Shown here: positions 31,369-40,743 of the stretch, piece after piece
Layout: each line of letters opens with the position of its first letter
How positions within the stretch are numbered: position 1 is the stretch's first letter
Assembly (NCBI GenBank): GCA_963833115.1
Contig: CAWHWS010000002.1
Span: 1,612,001-1,676,000 of the forward strand
Reading direction: 5' to 3'
From: Hasllibacter sp963833115
GTDB taxonomy: Bacteria; Pseudomonadota; Alphaproteobacteria; Rhodobacterales; Rhodobacteraceae
DNA length: 64,000 nt
Position numbers and translations under genes: made by a program
Notes under the pieces: model-generated
Databases searched by the model: none
What the model was told of the DNA's origin: nothing
What the model saw: only the letters and a program-made list of their open reading frames with translations

Positions 31369-33147
31369 TCACAGCGGCCAGATGAGGGGGATGAGGGCGG
31401 AGACGATGATGGCCTGGGTGACGTTGAGGGGGATGCCGACGCGCAGGAAATCGGCGAACTTGTAGCCGCCGGGGCCGAAGACGAGCATGTTCGTCTGGTA
31501 TCCGATGGGCGTCGCGAAGCAGGCGGAGGCCGCGATCATCACCGTCACGACGAGGGGGCGGGGGTCGACGCCCAGGGGCTCGGCGAGGCCGATGGCGATG
31601 GGGGTCATGACCACGGCGACGGCGTTGTTGGACACCATCTCCGTGAGGGTGGTGGTGAGCAGGTAGACGGCCGCGATCAGCAGGACCGGCGGGAGGGCGC
31701 CCAGCGCGGGGGCGACGGCGTCCGCGATCAGGGCGACGGCGCCGGTATGGTCGAGTCCCGCGCCGATCACGAGCATCGACAGGATCAGGACGAGGAGCCG
31801 GCCGTCTACGGCGCCGAACGCCTCGTCCGCGTCGATGCAGCGGGTCAGGAGGACGAAGGCCACCGCCAGGATCGCCAGCAGGAGGATCGGCGCGACCTCG
31901 AAGGCGGAGAGGATCACGATGAAGGCGAGGGCGGCGACGGCGACGGGCCAGAGCCGCCGCTTGAAGGCGCGGGCCGAGGGCTGCGCCACGTCGACGAGGC
32001 CCATGTCGGCGGCGAGGCGGCCGATGTCCTCCGGCGCGCCCTCGAGGAGGAGCGTGTCGCCGACGCGCACGACGATGTCGTCGAGCTGCCGGCCGATGTT
32101 CTCGGCGCGGCGGTGGACCGCGAGGGGGTAGACCCCGTAGCGGCGGCGCAGGCGCAGGGAGCCGAGGCTCCGCCCGATCATGCCGGCGCCGGGGGTGATG
32201 AGGACCTCGACGGTGGAGGTCTGGACCGAGGAGAGCCGGTCGACGGCGCGGACCTTGGGGTTCTCCCGCAGGCCGAGGACCTCGGCCATCTCGGTGCGCA
32301 GGACGACCCGGTCCCCTTCGGCCAGCATGACGGCGCCGAGGTCGCGGCGCAGCGAGGCGTCCCCGCGCAGCACGTCGATGACGCGGATGCCCTCGCGGCG
32401 GAAGAGGCCGGCCTCCTGGACGTTCTCCCCGATGAGGTCGGAGCCCTCGGGGATCGCGACCTCGGTGAAGAACTTCATGCGGCTGCGGCCCGACAGGAGC
32501 GCGGCCATGCTCTGCCGCTCGGGCAGGAGGCGCGGGGCGATGACGCCGACGTAGAACATGCCCCAGGCGACGACGGCGAGGCCGATGGGGGTGATCTCGA
32601 AGATGGAGAAGGGCTCCAGCCCCCGCTCGCGCGCGACGCCGTCGACCAGGAGGTTGGTCGAGGTGCCGATGAGCGTGAGGGTGCCGCCCATGATGGCGGC
32701 GTAGCTCAGCGGGATGAGGAGCTTGGACGGCGCGCGGCCGATCTTCTCCGCGAGCTGGACGAAGACGGGGAGCATCACGAGGACGACGGGCGTGTTGTTC
32801 ACCACCGCCGAGGCGAGCACGACGAAGCCCAGCAGCCCCGCGAGCGCGAGGCGGGGGCGCGTCTCGGCCCGGCGTTCGGCGATGCGGGTGAACCAGCCCA
32901 GCGCCCCGGTGCGCACGAGCGCGCCCATGACGACGAACATGGCCGCGATGGTCCAGGGCGCGGGGTTGGAGAGGACCGCGAGCCCGAGGTCGTAGGGCAC
33001 GAGGCCCACCGCCAGCATGAGCGCGGCGCCCGCGAGGGCGGTGACGTCGGGGGGGAAGGACTCCCGCACGAAGAGGACGAACATGAGGCCGACGACGGCC
33101 ATGGCGGCGAACGCCTCGGCCGTGGGGGAGAGCCCGAGATCGATCAC
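31369..33147 (-). CDS. SLC13-family permease with two internal TrkA-C domains
   Basis: The 592-residue protein has an N-terminal membrane half with SAVVNNTPVVLVMLPVFVQL (SNNxP-type hairpin) and GGTLTLIGTSTNLLVDG. Two soluble RCK_C/TrkA-C domains occupy about residues 220-390 (VAIPEGSDLIGENVQE..., VLITPGAGMIGRSLGSLRLR). A C-terminal membrane half repeats the motifs: TEMVSNNAVAVVMTP and ASACFATPIGYQTNMLV. It is a sodium-coupled anion carrier (dicarboxylate, sulfate or similar); substrate unknown. GTG 33147 starts VIDLGLSPTAEA with a GGGAG ribosome site. Confidence 0.92.
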   Translation of the reverse strand: MIDLGLSPTAEAFAAMAVVGLMFVLFVRESFPPDVTALAGAALMLAVGLVPYDLGLAVLSNPAPWTIAAMFVVMGALVRTGALGWFTRIAERRAETRPRLALAGLLGFVVLASAVVNNTPVVLVMLPVFVQLAEKIGRAPSKLLIPLSYAAIMGGTLTLIGTSTNLLVDGVARERGLEPFSIFEITPIGLAVVAWGMFYVGVIAPRLLPERQSMAALLSGRSRMKFFTEVAIPEGSDLIGENVQEAGLFRREGIRVIDVLRGDASLRRDLGAVMLAEGDRVVLRTEMAEVLGLRENPKVRAVDRLSSVQTSTVEVLITPGAGMIGRSLGSLRLRRRYGVYPLAVHRRAENIGRQLDDIVVRVGDTLLLEGAPEDIGRLAADMGLVDVAQPSARAFKRRLWPVAVAALAFIVILSAFEVAPILLLAILAVAFVLLTRCIDADEAFGAVDGRLLVLILSMLVIGAGLDHTGAVALIADAVAPALGALPPVLLIAAVYLLTTTLTEMVSNNAVAVVMTPIAIGLAEPLGVDPRPLVVTVMIAASACFATPIGYQTNMLVFGPGGYKFADFLRVGIPLNVTQAIIVSALIPLIWPL

Positions 33148-33217
33148 GTCCTGCGCTCCCTGCCCGGCGGCCTGCGCGCCAGCCTGACGCGGGCCGCGGG
33201 CGGGCGCAACTGGGGCG

Positions 33218-34111
33218 TCAGGCGGGCGGCGCCGGGCGGGCGAGGGGGCGCGGCCGCACGAGCGAGACGCCCGCGAGGATGAGCGCGAGGGCCGCCCAGA
33301 CCGCGAGGCCGTAGCGCTCGCCCAGGAGGAGCATGGCCCACAGGACGCCGAACATGGTCACGAGGTAGCTGACCTGGGTGGCGAAGACGGAGCCGGCGCG
33401 CGCGATCAGGGAGATGAGCGCGGTATAGGCCGCCGCGTGGATCAGGGCGGCGAAGAGGGCCGCGGCCTCGGGCAGGGAAACGCTGCGGGGGGCCGAGAGC
33501 GTTCCGGTCGCGGCGGCCGCGAGGACGGCGGCAGGCAGCGCCAGGACCGTGGCGCCGGCCATGAGCTGCACCGGGTGCAGACCGGCGGTCCCGTAGCGAC
33601 CGATCACCACGCTGTTCAGCCCGTAGAGGAACGGCGCGATCAGGCCGAGTGGCAGGAGGCGCAGCGGCACGTTCCCCGCCGCGCCGGGCGCGATCAGCAA
33701 GAGCGTGCCGGCGAGCCCGATGCCGAGGCCGAGAAGGCGCCGGGCGGCCGGACGCTCCAGCCCCCAGGCGATCGCCGTCGGCAGCGCCATGATCGGGATG
33801 AGCGACAGGAGGATCGAGACGATGCCGGATGGCAGGACGGCGAGCGCGAGGTAGGACGCCCCGTTCGGCAGCGCCGTGCCCATCACCCCGACCCAGGCGA
33901 TGATCGCCAAGGGCGCGCGGCGACCGGGGGGGCCGGGCATGCGAAGGGCGACGGGCGTGAGGACGAGCGCGACGACGACGAACTGCCAGACCAGGATCGA
34001 AAGCGGGGCGTAGCCGGCCTCGATCGCGATCTTGTTCAGGGGCTGGGTCAGGCCCCAGCCGGCGCCGCAGAGCGCCAGGGTGACGTAGGCGCCGGGGGCC
34101 GGCGACGTCAT
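33218..34111 (-). CDS. EamA/DMT-superfamily transporter
   Basis: The 297-residue protein has ten membrane helices in two EamA repeats: VTLALCGAGWGLTQPLNKIAI at the start and PLGLIAPFLYGLNSVVIGRY in the second half, then VTMFGVLWAMLLLGERYGLAVWAALALILAGV (E-R in GERxG, typical of EamA). It probably exports a small metabolite; the substrate is unknown. ATG 34111 follows the YmdB stop by 7 bases. It lies downstream of the YmdB and helicase genes on the same strand. Confidence 0.9.
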   Translation of the reverse strand: MTSPAPGAYVTLALCGAGWGLTQPLNKIAIEAGYAPLSILVWQFVVVALVLTPVALRMPGPPGRRAPLAIIAWVGVMGTALPNGASYLALAVLPSGIVSILLSLIPIMALPTAIAWGLERPAARRLLGLGIGLAGTLLLIAPGAAGNVPLRLLPLGLIAPFLYGLNSVVIGRYGTAGLHPVQLMAGATVLALPAAVLAAAATGTLSAPRSVSLPEAAALFAALIHAAAYTALISLIARAGSVFATQVSYLVTMFGVLWAMLLLGERYGLAVWAALALILAGVSLVRPRPLARPAPPA

Positions 34112-34118
34112 CGCGGCG

Positions 34119-34931
34119 TCATTCGGGACCCGAGGGCGCGAGGCGCCCGCCCTGCCGGACGGGGACGATCCGGGTGGCGCGGCCGGAGCGGTCGTCGGTC
34201 TCGACGTAGACGCCGCAGAGCGTGGCCTCGCCGGCGCCGGGCTCGAACCGGCCCTTGGGCATGCCGGTGACGAAGCGGCGCATCGGCTCGGCGCGATCCA
34301 TGCCGATGACGCCGCCGTAGTCGCCGCACATGCCGGCATCCGTCATGGTGGCGGTGCCGCCGTCCAGGATCTGCGCGTCGGCGGTGGGTACGTGGGTGTG
34401 CGTGCCGACGACGAGGGAGGCGCGCCCGTCCAGGAAATGGGCCATCGCGGTCTTCTCGGAGGTGGCCTCGGCGTGGAAGTCGACGATGACGGCGTTGGCG
34501 GCCGCGCCGAGGCGGTGGGTGCGCAGGGCGGCGTCGAGGGCCGAGAACGGGTCGTCGAAGGGGCGCTTCATGAAGACCTGGCCGAGGGCCTGGGCGACGA
34601 CGACGCGCTTGCCCCCGGCCTGGTAGACCCGCGCGCCGAGGCCCGGCGCGTCCTTGGCGAAGTTGAGCGGGCGCACGATGCGGGGCTCGGACTGGACGTG
34701 CTGGAGCATGTCCTTCTGGTCGAAGGCGTGGTCCCCGAGGGTCAGGACGTCGGCGCCCGCGGCGAGGAGCGCCTGGGCGTGCGCGGCGGTGCAGCCCATG
34801 CCGTTCGAAGCGTTCTCGGCGTTGACGACCACGAAATCGAGCCGCCAGTCGGCCCGCAGGGCGGGCAGGCGGTCCGCGATGGCGGCGCGGGCGCCGCGGC
34901 CGACCACGTCGCCGAGGAAGAGGATGCGCAT
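34119..34931 (-). CDS. YmdB-family metallophosphoesterase (TIGR00282)
   Basis: This 270-residue protein begins MRILFLGDVVGRGARAAI and has VVVNAENASNGMG near residue 36, LTLGDHAFDQKDM (GDHxxD), IVDFHAEATSEK, and VVGTHTHVPTADAQIL (GTHTHxxTAD). These are the di-iron or di-manganese ligands of YmdB, which has 2',3'-cyclic phosphodiesterase activity in studied cases. The family is near universal and affects RNA turnover and development. The start lies 9 bases after the helicase stop. As I recall it usually follows the 5-formyl-THF cyclo-ligase in this order; here the two are about 10 kb apart. Confidence 0.93.
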   Translation of the reverse strand: MRILFLGDVVGRGARAAIADRLPALRADWRLDFVVVNAENASNGMGCTAAHAQALLAAGADVLTLGDHAFDQKDMLQHVQSEPRIVRPLNFAKDAPGLGARVYQAGGKRVVVAQALGQVFMKRPFDDPFSALDAALRTHRLGAAANAVIVDFHAEATSEKTAMAHFLDGRASLVVGTHTHVPTADAQILDGGTATMTDAGMCGDYGGVIGMDRAEPMRRFVTGMPKGRFEPGAGEATLCGVYVETDDRSGRATRIVPVRQGGRLAPSGPE

Positions 34932-34940
34932 GGCGGCCGC

Positions 34941-37385
34941 CTATGCCCGGTGGCCGGAGGGGGCAAGCGGGCCCTCCGCCGGGACGTCGAGCCCCGCGGC
35001 GGCGAGCATGCGCCCGGCCTCCTCCTCCACGAGGCGCTGCTTGCCCGCGCCCTCCACCGGCACGCGCCCGCGCTCCAGGAACAGGGGCGCGGCGAAGGGG
35101 GAGGGGCGGCGCAGGATCACGTGGTCGACCGTGCCGCCGGTGCGGGCGAGCATCTCCTCGATGCGGGAGAAGTCGACGAGGCCGCGCATCGCCTCCTCCC
35201 GGGTGATCCTGAGGAGGAGATGGTCCGGCTCGTATTTGAGGAGCGTGTCGTAGAGGATGTCCGAGGAGAACGTCGCCTGCTTGCCCGAGCGGCGGCCCTG
35301 AGCGGTGTTGCGGTCGATGAGGCCGGCGATGGTCGCGGCCTTGCGGAAGGTGCGCTTGAAGAGCGCGTTCTGGTTGAGCCAGGTGTCCAGCCCGCCTCGC
35401 AGGTCCTCCAGCGTGAAGAGGGGCGCGGGGTCGCGCAGGCGCTCCAGGCCCCAGATCCCGAGGGCGTAGTCGGTGGCGACGAAGCCGAGAGGGGCGAGGC
35501 CCTGTTCCTCCATCCGCTTGGTGACGAGGATGCCGAGGGTCTGCATCGCGTTGCGCCCGGCGAAGGCGTAGATCGCGGTGTGCTCGCGGCCGTCCATGGC
35601 GAAGCTCTCCACCAGGATCCGGTCGCGGGTGGGCAGCTTGGAATAGCGCGCCTGGAGCGCGAGCCACTCCGCCGTGTGCGGCGGCAGGTCGGGGTGGCCG
35701 TCCTGGAGGATGTCGTAGACGCGGTCCACGAGCTCGGTGGATGTGGCGAACTTCAGGCCGATATAGGTGGCGATGCGCGGCTCCTTGTCGGCGCGGCGCG
35801 TGACCTCGACGGTGAGCTCGCGCGTGGTCTCGTAGCGGACGACGCGGCCGCCCATGAGGAACGTGTCGCCGGGGACGAGGGTGTTGGCGAACCCCTCCTC
35901 GATCTCGCCCAGGGGGGCGCCGCCGAGGCGGTTCTTGAGGCGCACATGCATGGTGTCGGTGTCCATGATCGTGCCGAGGTTCATGCGGATGCGCCGCGCC
36001 TGGCGCGGGTCTCGCAGGCGCCAGCGGCCGGGGGCGACCTCCATCAGGCGCTGCCAGCGGTCGTAGGCGCGCAGGGCGTAGCCGCCGGTCGCGACGAAGC
36101 TCAGGCAGTCGTCGAACATGGGTCGGGTGACGTGCATGTAGGCGCCGGTGCGGCGGATTTCCTCGTAGAGGGCGGCGTCCTCGAACGGGCCGGCGGCGGC
36201 GGTGAGGAGGATGTGCTGGCACAGGACGTCGCGGCCGCCTTCGAGGGGCGGGTCGCCGTCGAGGTCGCGCTCGCGCACGGCGTCGAGGGCGGCGGCGCAT
36301 TCGACGGTCTCGAACCGGTTGGCGGGCACGATCAGGGCCTTGGACGGCGCGTTGTAGCGGTGGTTGGCGCGGCCGATGCGCTGCACCAGGCGCTTGACGT
36401 TCTTGGGCGCGCCGATCTGGATCACGAGGTCGACGTCGCCCCAGTCGATGCCGAGGTCGAGCGACGCGGTGCACACGATGGCGCGCAGGTCGCCCGCGAC
36501 CATCGCCGCCTCGACGCGGGTGCGCTGCTCGCGGGAGAGGGAGCCGTGGTGGATGCCGATGGGCAGGTCGTCCTCGTTGGCGAGCCAGAGGGCGTGGAAG
36601 AAGATCTCGGCCTGCGCGCGCGTGTTGTGGAAGATGAGCGTGGTGTTGTGGCGCGCGACCTCCCGCAGGACGGCGGGGATCGCGTAGCGCCCGCCGCCGC
36701 CGGCCCAGGGGGGCGGATCGTCGGCGTGCAGGATCGCGATGTCGGGGTCGGGGCCGGGGTCGGCGTCGACGATGGTGCAGGGGGCGGGGTGGGCGCGCAG
36801 GCGGTCGGCCATCGCGGCCGGGTCCTCCACCGTGGCCGAGAGGCCGACGCGCCGCAGCTCCGGGCGCAATGTCTGGAGCCGCGAGAGGAGGAGCATGAGC
36901 TGCTCGCCGCGCTTGTTCTCGGCGAGGGCGTGGATCTCGTCCACGATGACGCGGCGCAGGCCTGCGAAGATGCGCGGCGCGTCTTCGTAGGAGAGGAGGA
37001 GCGCGAGGGATTCGGGGGTCGTGAGAAGGATGTGGGGCGGGTCGGCGCGCTGGCGCCTGCGGGCGGCCTGCCTGGTGTCGCCGGTGCGGTCCTCGATCCG
37101 GATGGGCAGGGCCATCTCGGTCACGGGGGCGGTGAGGTTGCGCTTGATGTCGGTCGCCAGGGCCTTGAGGGGGCTCACGTATATGGTGTGCAGGCCCTCA
37201 TGGGCGCCGTCCGCAAGCTCGATCAGGGTCGGCAGGAAGCCGGCCAGCGTCTTGCCGCCGCCGGTGGGCGCGACGAGGAGGAGGGCGGGGTCGCCCGATG
37301 CGTCCAGCATCGCCTGCTGGTGGGGGTGGACGGACCAGCCGCGGGCGTGGAACCAGTCGGCGAAGCGGGGCGGGAGCGCGGTCAT
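34941..37385 (-). CDS. Ligase-associated DNA damage response DEXH-box helicase
   Basis: The 814-residue superfamily 2 helicase has the Q-region PHQQAML near residue 21, Walker A APTGGGKT (39-46), TIYVSPLKALATDIKR (Ia), LLTTPESLALLL (Ib), Walker B VIVDEIHAL, SAT in LSATVED (III), and motifs V-VI in ASLDLGIDWGDVDLVIQ and LVQRIGRANHR. An Lhr-type winged-helix and C-terminal region follows. It is the short form of Lhr, linked to an ATP-dependent DNA ligase and PdeM in a repair module, and translocates 3'-5' on single strands in studied relatives. ATG 37385 gives the canonical N-terminus. Neither the ligase nor the exonuclease is in the window. Confidence 0.93.
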   Translation of the reverse strand: MTALPPRFADWFHARGWSVHPHQQAMLDASGDPALLLVAPTGGGKTLAGFLPTLIELADGAHEGLHTIYVSPLKALATDIKRNLTAPVTEMALPIRIEDRTGDTRQAARRRQRADPPHILLTTPESLALLLSYEDAPRIFAGLRRVIVDEIHALAENKRGEQLMLLLSRLQTLRPELRRVGLSATVEDPAAMADRLRAHPAPCTIVDADPGPDPDIAILHADDPPPWAGGGGRYAIPAVLREVARHNTTLIFHNTRAQAEIFFHALWLANEDDLPIGIHHGSLSREQRTRVEAAMVAGDLRAIVCTASLDLGIDWGDVDLVIQIGAPKNVKRLVQRIGRANHRYNAPSKALIVPANRFETVECAAALDAVRERDLDGDPPLEGGRDVLCQHILLTAAAGPFEDAALYEEIRRTGAYMHVTRPMFDDCLSFVATGGYALRAYDRWQRLMEVAPGRWRLRDPRQARRIRMNLGTIMDTDTMHVRLKNRLGGAPLGEIEEGFANTLVPGDTFLMGGRVVRYETTRELTVEVTRRADKEPRIATYIGLKFATSTELVDRVYDILQDGHPDLPPHTAEWLALQARYSKLPTRDRILVESFAMDGREHTAIYAFAGRNAMQTLGILVTKRMEEQGLAPLGFVATDYALGIWGLERLRDPAPLFTLEDLRGGLDTWLNQNALFKRTFRKAATIAGLIDRNTAQGRRSGKQATFSSDILYDTLLKYEPDHLLLRITREEAMRGLVDFSRIEEMLARTGGTVDHVILRRPSPFAAPLFLERGRVPVEGAGKQRLVEEEAGRMLAAAGLDVPAEGPLAPSGHRA

Positions 37386-37486
37386 GGCCCGGACTCTAGC
37401 GCCGGCGCGGCGCGAGGGCAGGGGGCGCCGGGCTCCCGGACCCTCCGGGCCCGTCGCCCGGCGCCGCGGGACCTGCGGCCCGCCCG

Positions 37487-38830
37487 CTAGCGGGCGACGG
37501 CGGCGCCGTCCGCGACGAACATGTTGGCCCAGGCGCGGTCGATCAGGTCGGGGCGCATCTGCGGCTCGATCCCCTCGAACTCGCAGATCGCCTTGAGCTG
37601 GTCGATGAGGAAGGCGGGCTGGTAGTTGGCGAACACGTCGTCGATCGCGGGGTATTTCTCCTGCATGAGGTAGATGAGGGACTCCTCGTCGAGGGGCATC
37701 CCCTTGGCCTTGGCGACGCGGGCGAAGATCTCGAGGAAGCCGTCGCGGTCCGGGCCGTCGATGCGGATCTTGTAGAAGATGCGGCGGAGCGCGGCGCCGT
37801 CGAAGATCTCGTTCGGGTGGAAGTTCGTGGAGAAGACGACGAGCGTGTCGAAGGGCACCTCGAACTTCTCGCCCGATTGGAGCGCGAGGATGTCGCGCCC
37901 TTCCTCCAGGGGGACGATCCATCGGTTCACGAGCGCCTGCGGCGGCTCCTCCTGCCGGCCGAGGTCGTCGACGATGAAGACGCCGCCAGCGGCCTTGAGC
38001 TGGAGCGAGGCCTGATAGGTGCGCGCGGTGGGGTTGTAGACGAGGTCGAGCATGGAGAGCTTGAGCTCGCCGCCGGTGATGACGGTCGGGCGCTCGCAGC
38101 GGACATAGCGCGGATCGGGGGTCTCGCGGCGGCGCAGGGCGGCGCCATCCGGGGCGTCCGGCTCGGGGACCGGGGTGTGCACGATCGGGTCGTAGACGGT
38201 GATGACCTGGCCGCCGTAGAGGATGGCGCGGGGGACGTAGATCGTGTCGCCGATGGCGTCGCGGATGCCGTTGGATATCGAGGACTTGCCGTTGCCGGGG
38301 GGGCCGAACATCAGGATCGAGCGTCCCGCGCCGACCGCCGGGCCGAGCTGGTCCATCAGGCCGTCCGGCAGGACGAGATGGCCCATCGCCGCGGAGATGC
38401 GCTCCCGGGACATGCGGATCTTGCGGATGGACTGGCGCTCGACCTGCTCGGCGTAGACCGCCAGGGGGACGGGCATGGCGCCGTAGTACTCGGACTGCGC
38501 CAGGGCGCTCTTGGCGCGGGCGCGGCCGGTCTCGGAGAGGCGGAACCCCCGCTCGCCGGAGGCGCCGGCGTGGAGGGTGCCGATCGCCTCGACGAGGTTC
38601 TGATCGCGCGCGGCGTCGAGCACCTCCTGCGCGACGCCGGTGGGCAGGGCGATGGCGCGGGCCACGGCCGACAGCGCCGTGAGGTTGGTGCGGAACATCG
38701 TCTTGAGGAGGATCTCCTCCATCGTGACGGGATCGAGGCCGGTGTCGGCCGCGCGGCGGGGCGCGGGCGGATGGCGGCCTGCGCCGCGCTTCTCGACATG
38801 CGCGCGCTCGGGGGTCAGGTCGTTGGGCAT
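37487..38830 (-). CDS. AAA ATPase associated with the Tad locus
   Basis: This 447-residue protein has an N-terminal helical domain with MEEILLKTMFRTNLTALSAVARAI, then an ATPase core: Walker A GPPGNGKS (176-183), Walker B GVFIVDDLG, and sensor-like FDTLVVFSTNFHPNEIFDGAALRRIFYKIRI. It is the ATPase commonly encoded beside tad/cpa genes in Rhodobacterales; the role in pilus biogenesis is inferred from that link. The stop codon lies inside a 16-base palindrome at 37481-37496, which may help end transcription before the helicase gene. It starts 77 bases after cpaA. Confidence 0.85.
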   Translation of the reverse strand: MPNDLTPERAHVEKRGAGRHPPAPRRAADTGLDPVTMEEILLKTMFRTNLTALSAVARAIALPTGVAQEVLDAARDQNLVEAIGTLHAGASGERGFRLSETGRARAKSALAQSEYYGAMPVPLAVYAEQVERQSIRKIRMSRERISAAMGHLVLPDGLMDQLGPAVGAGRSILMFGPPGNGKSSISNGIRDAIGDTIYVPRAILYGGQVITVYDPIVHTPVPEPDAPDGAALRRRETPDPRYVRCERPTVITGGELKLSMLDLVYNPTARTYQASLQLKAAGGVFIVDDLGRQEEPPQALVNRWIVPLEEGRDILALQSGEKFEVPFDTLVVFSTNFHPNEIFDGAALRRIFYKIRIDGPDRDGFLEIFARVAKAKGMPLDEESLIYLMQEKYPAIDDVFANYQPAFLIDQLKAICEFEGIEPQMRPDLIDRAWANMFVADGAAVAR

Positions 38831-38906
38831 GGGGGACGCGTTCGCGGCGCGGTGTGGCGGAATCGTGGCGACAGTGCGGCGGACGGCGGGCGGATCGCGC
38901 GGATGC

Positions 38907-39377
38907 TCAGAGCCGGGCGGCGAGATGGTGGACGAGGGCGGCCGCGAGGGGCACGCCGTATGGGAACTTCGGGCTCGACCAGCTCGCCCAGCCGGGCGTG
39001 GCGCGCCGCACCGCGGGTACCGTGCGCGCCGCGCGGTGCAGCGCGAAGGTGGCCAGCGTCAGGATCGAGAGGGCGAACGCGAAGTCGAGCCCGGCGCCGG
39101 GGGCGACGTAGAGGGCGATGGCGGCGGCGAGCTTGGCGTCCCCCGCGCCGAACCAGCGCAACGTGGCGCCGACGAAGCCCAGCGCGAGCACCACCGCGCC
39201 CTGCGCGGCGCGCAGGCCGTAATCCGGCAGCGGCAGGGTGGCGAGGCCGATCACCGCGAAGGCTCCGGCGAGCGACAGGACGGCGGCGTTGGGGATGCGC
39301 ATGCGCGCGAGGTCCGACAGCGCGGCCCAGGCCAGGATGGGGGCGGCCGCGAGCAGGAGCCAGAACTCGGGCGGCAT
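38907..39377 (-). CDS. cpaA: Prepilin peptidase CpaA/TadV
   Basis: The 156-residue membrane enzyme has the two catalytic aspartates of the type IV prepilin peptidase family: Asp22 in LSDLARMRIPN and Asp80 in WFGAGDAKLAAA (GxGDxK). The small size without the methylase domain is typical of Tad systems. It cleaves the leader of Flp pilins and pseudopilins in the inner membrane. It lies 16 bases beyond the TPR lipoprotein gene, within the tad operon. Confidence 0.92.
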   Translation of the reverse strand: MPPEFWLLLAAAPILAWAALSDLARMRIPNAAVLSLAGAFAVIGLATLPLPDYGLRAAQGAVVLALGFVGATLRWFGAGDAKLAAAIALYVAPGAGLDFAFALSILTLATFALHRAARTVPAVRRATPGWASWSSPKFPYGVPLAAALVHHLAARL

Positions 39378-39393
39378 CGGCGCGGGCGCCGCG

Positions 39394-40233
39394 TCAGGCG
39401 GGGGCGCCGAGCGCGGCCAGCGCGCTGGCCGCCGGCTCGAAGTGTCGCGGATGGGAGGCCAGCGCGTCCTGCAGGAGGCTGCGGGCGATGGCGACGTCCC
39501 CCTGCTTCACGGCCGTCAGGGCGAGGGTGTGAAGGAGCTCGGCGCGCTCCTCCTGGGTCATCTCGACGGCGGGGAGCGCGTAGTCCCGACGCGCGCCGCG
39601 GGCCAGGACCAGGTTGTTCTTGGCGGTGAAGAGGCCGGGATCCTCCGCGAGGGCGCGGCCGAAGAGGCGCTCCGCGGCGGCCGGATCGCCGCGCGAGAGC
39701 TTGGAGTAGCCCCAGTTGTTTAGGTCCCCGGCCGGCGTGTCCGTGAGGCCGACGGCGATCTCGTGGAAGGCGTCGGCGCGGTCCCATTCCCCCGAGACGT
39801 CGGCGAGGATCGCCTCGAGCCGGTAGCGCTCGTAGCTCTCATGCGTCGGCGGGATGCGGTCGAGGGCGGCGCGCGCCTCCGTCCACCGGGCCAGGCGGGC
39901 GAGGGTGCCGGCATGGGCGGTGCGGTCGGCGGGGCTCGCATCCCCCGAGGCGAGGAGAGGGGCCCAGGCGGCGAGGGCGCCCTCGTGGTCCCCGGCGCGC
40001 GCGAGCGAGAGGGCGAGGCCGCGGCGCAGGTCGGCGCGGGCGGGCTCGGCCTCGGCGGAGCGGGCGAAATGGGCGGCCGCGGTCTCGGGATCGCCGGAGG
40101 CCAGCATGAGCGCATCGACGTCCGCGCCGGTGAGGGAGGCGATGTCGCCGCCCCCCCCCGGCCCGCCGGCGCAGGCGGCGAGCGACAAGGCGGCGGCGGC
40201 GAGGAACGCGCGTGGGAATAGGGGTGGCTGCAT
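39394..40233 (-). CDS. tadD: TPR-repeat lipoprotein of the Tad locus (TadD-like)
   Basis: The 279-residue protein has a lipoprotein signal with LAAC at residues ~18-21 and several TPR helices: ADLRRGLALSLARAGDHEGALAAW, LNNWGYSKLSRGDPAAAERLFGRALAEDP and LHTLALTAVKQGDVAIARSLLQDALAS. TadD proteins are outer-membrane-linked lipoproteins that help the secretin assemble. It follows a second, shorter TPR gene, so either may serve as the TadD equivalent. Confidence 0.85.
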   Translation of the reverse strand: MQPPLFPRAFLAAAALSLAACAGGPGGGGDIASLTGADVDALMLASGDPETAAAHFARSAEAEPARADLRRGLALSLARAGDHEGALAAWAPLLASGDASPADRTAHAGTLARLARWTEARAALDRIPPTHESYERYRLEAILADVSGEWDRADAFHEIAVGLTDTPAGDLNNWGYSKLSRGDPAAAERLFGRALAEDPGLFTAKNNLVLARGARRDYALPAVEMTQEERAELLHTLALTAVKQGDVAIARSLLQDALASHPRHFEPAASALAALGAPA

Positions 40234-40311
40234 CGCGGACGCCTCCGGACCTGGCGCGGCCCGGCGCCTCCGGTGCGGATGCGCGAGCCGAGATCGCCTT
40301 CCAGTTGAAGC

Positions 40312-40743
40312 CTATCGCCCGGGGGCGGCCGCTTCCATCGCGCGAATCAGATCGGCGCGGACCGCGGCGTCCCTGCCACGATCGAGGGCATAGGCCCGGC
40401 GCAGGACGCGGGCGGCCTCGGCCGGGCGTCCCGTATCGAGGAGGACGCGTCCGAGATCGCGCCACACGTCCGCGCGGGCCGGATCGATGGCGGCGGCGCG
40501 GCGGAGCGCGGCCTCGGCCTGCCCGAGGCGGCGCAGGCGCAGGAGGGCGGCGCCGGCGGCGGCCTCGGCGCCGGCGTCGCCCGGATCGGCGAGGGCGGCG
40601 CCGCCGAAGGCCGTGGCGGCGCCCTCCATGTCCCCGGCGGCGAGGGACGCCTCGCCGCGAGCGGTCAGGGCCGCCGCCCGCGCCGGGCCGTCCGCCGGGC
40701 CCCCGGCGCAGGCCGCCACGAGGGCCAGCGCAGCGGCGATCAG
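40312..40743 (-). CDS. Short TPR-repeat lipoprotein of the Tad locus, probable CTG start
   Basis: This protein of about 143 residues has a lipoprotein signal (LIAAALALVAACAGG) and two or three TPR repeats: GEASLAAGDMEGAATAFGGAAL, AALLRLRRLGQAEAALRRAAAIDP and VWRDLGRVLLDTGRPAEAARVL. No in-frame ATG, GTG or TTG precedes the signal sequence; a CTG at 40743 overlaps the tadC stop as CTGA and is the best start. A GTG at 40719 would cut into the signal. It is probably the partner or duplicate of the next TPR lipoprotein. Confidence 0.8.
   Translation of the reverse strand: MIAAALALVAACAGGPADGPARAAALTARGEASLAAGDMEGAATAFGGAALADPGDAGAEAAAGAALLRLRRLGQAEAALRRAAAIDPARADVWRDLGRVLLDTGRPAEAARVLRRAYALDRGRDAAVRADLIRAMEAAAPGR

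Noticed and set aside
31747..33282. A 511-codon plus-strand frame opposite the SLC13 permease
   Set aside because: It is a shadow frame without domain or ribosome site; the permease on the other strand is clear.
34392..37490. A 1032-codon open frame on the plus strand, antisense to the DEXH helicase
   Set aside because: It is a mirror frame of a strongly supported helicase with all motifs; GC-rich third positions keep the opposite strand free of stops. It has no domain and is rich in Glu/Asp/Val/Gly as expected of such shadows.
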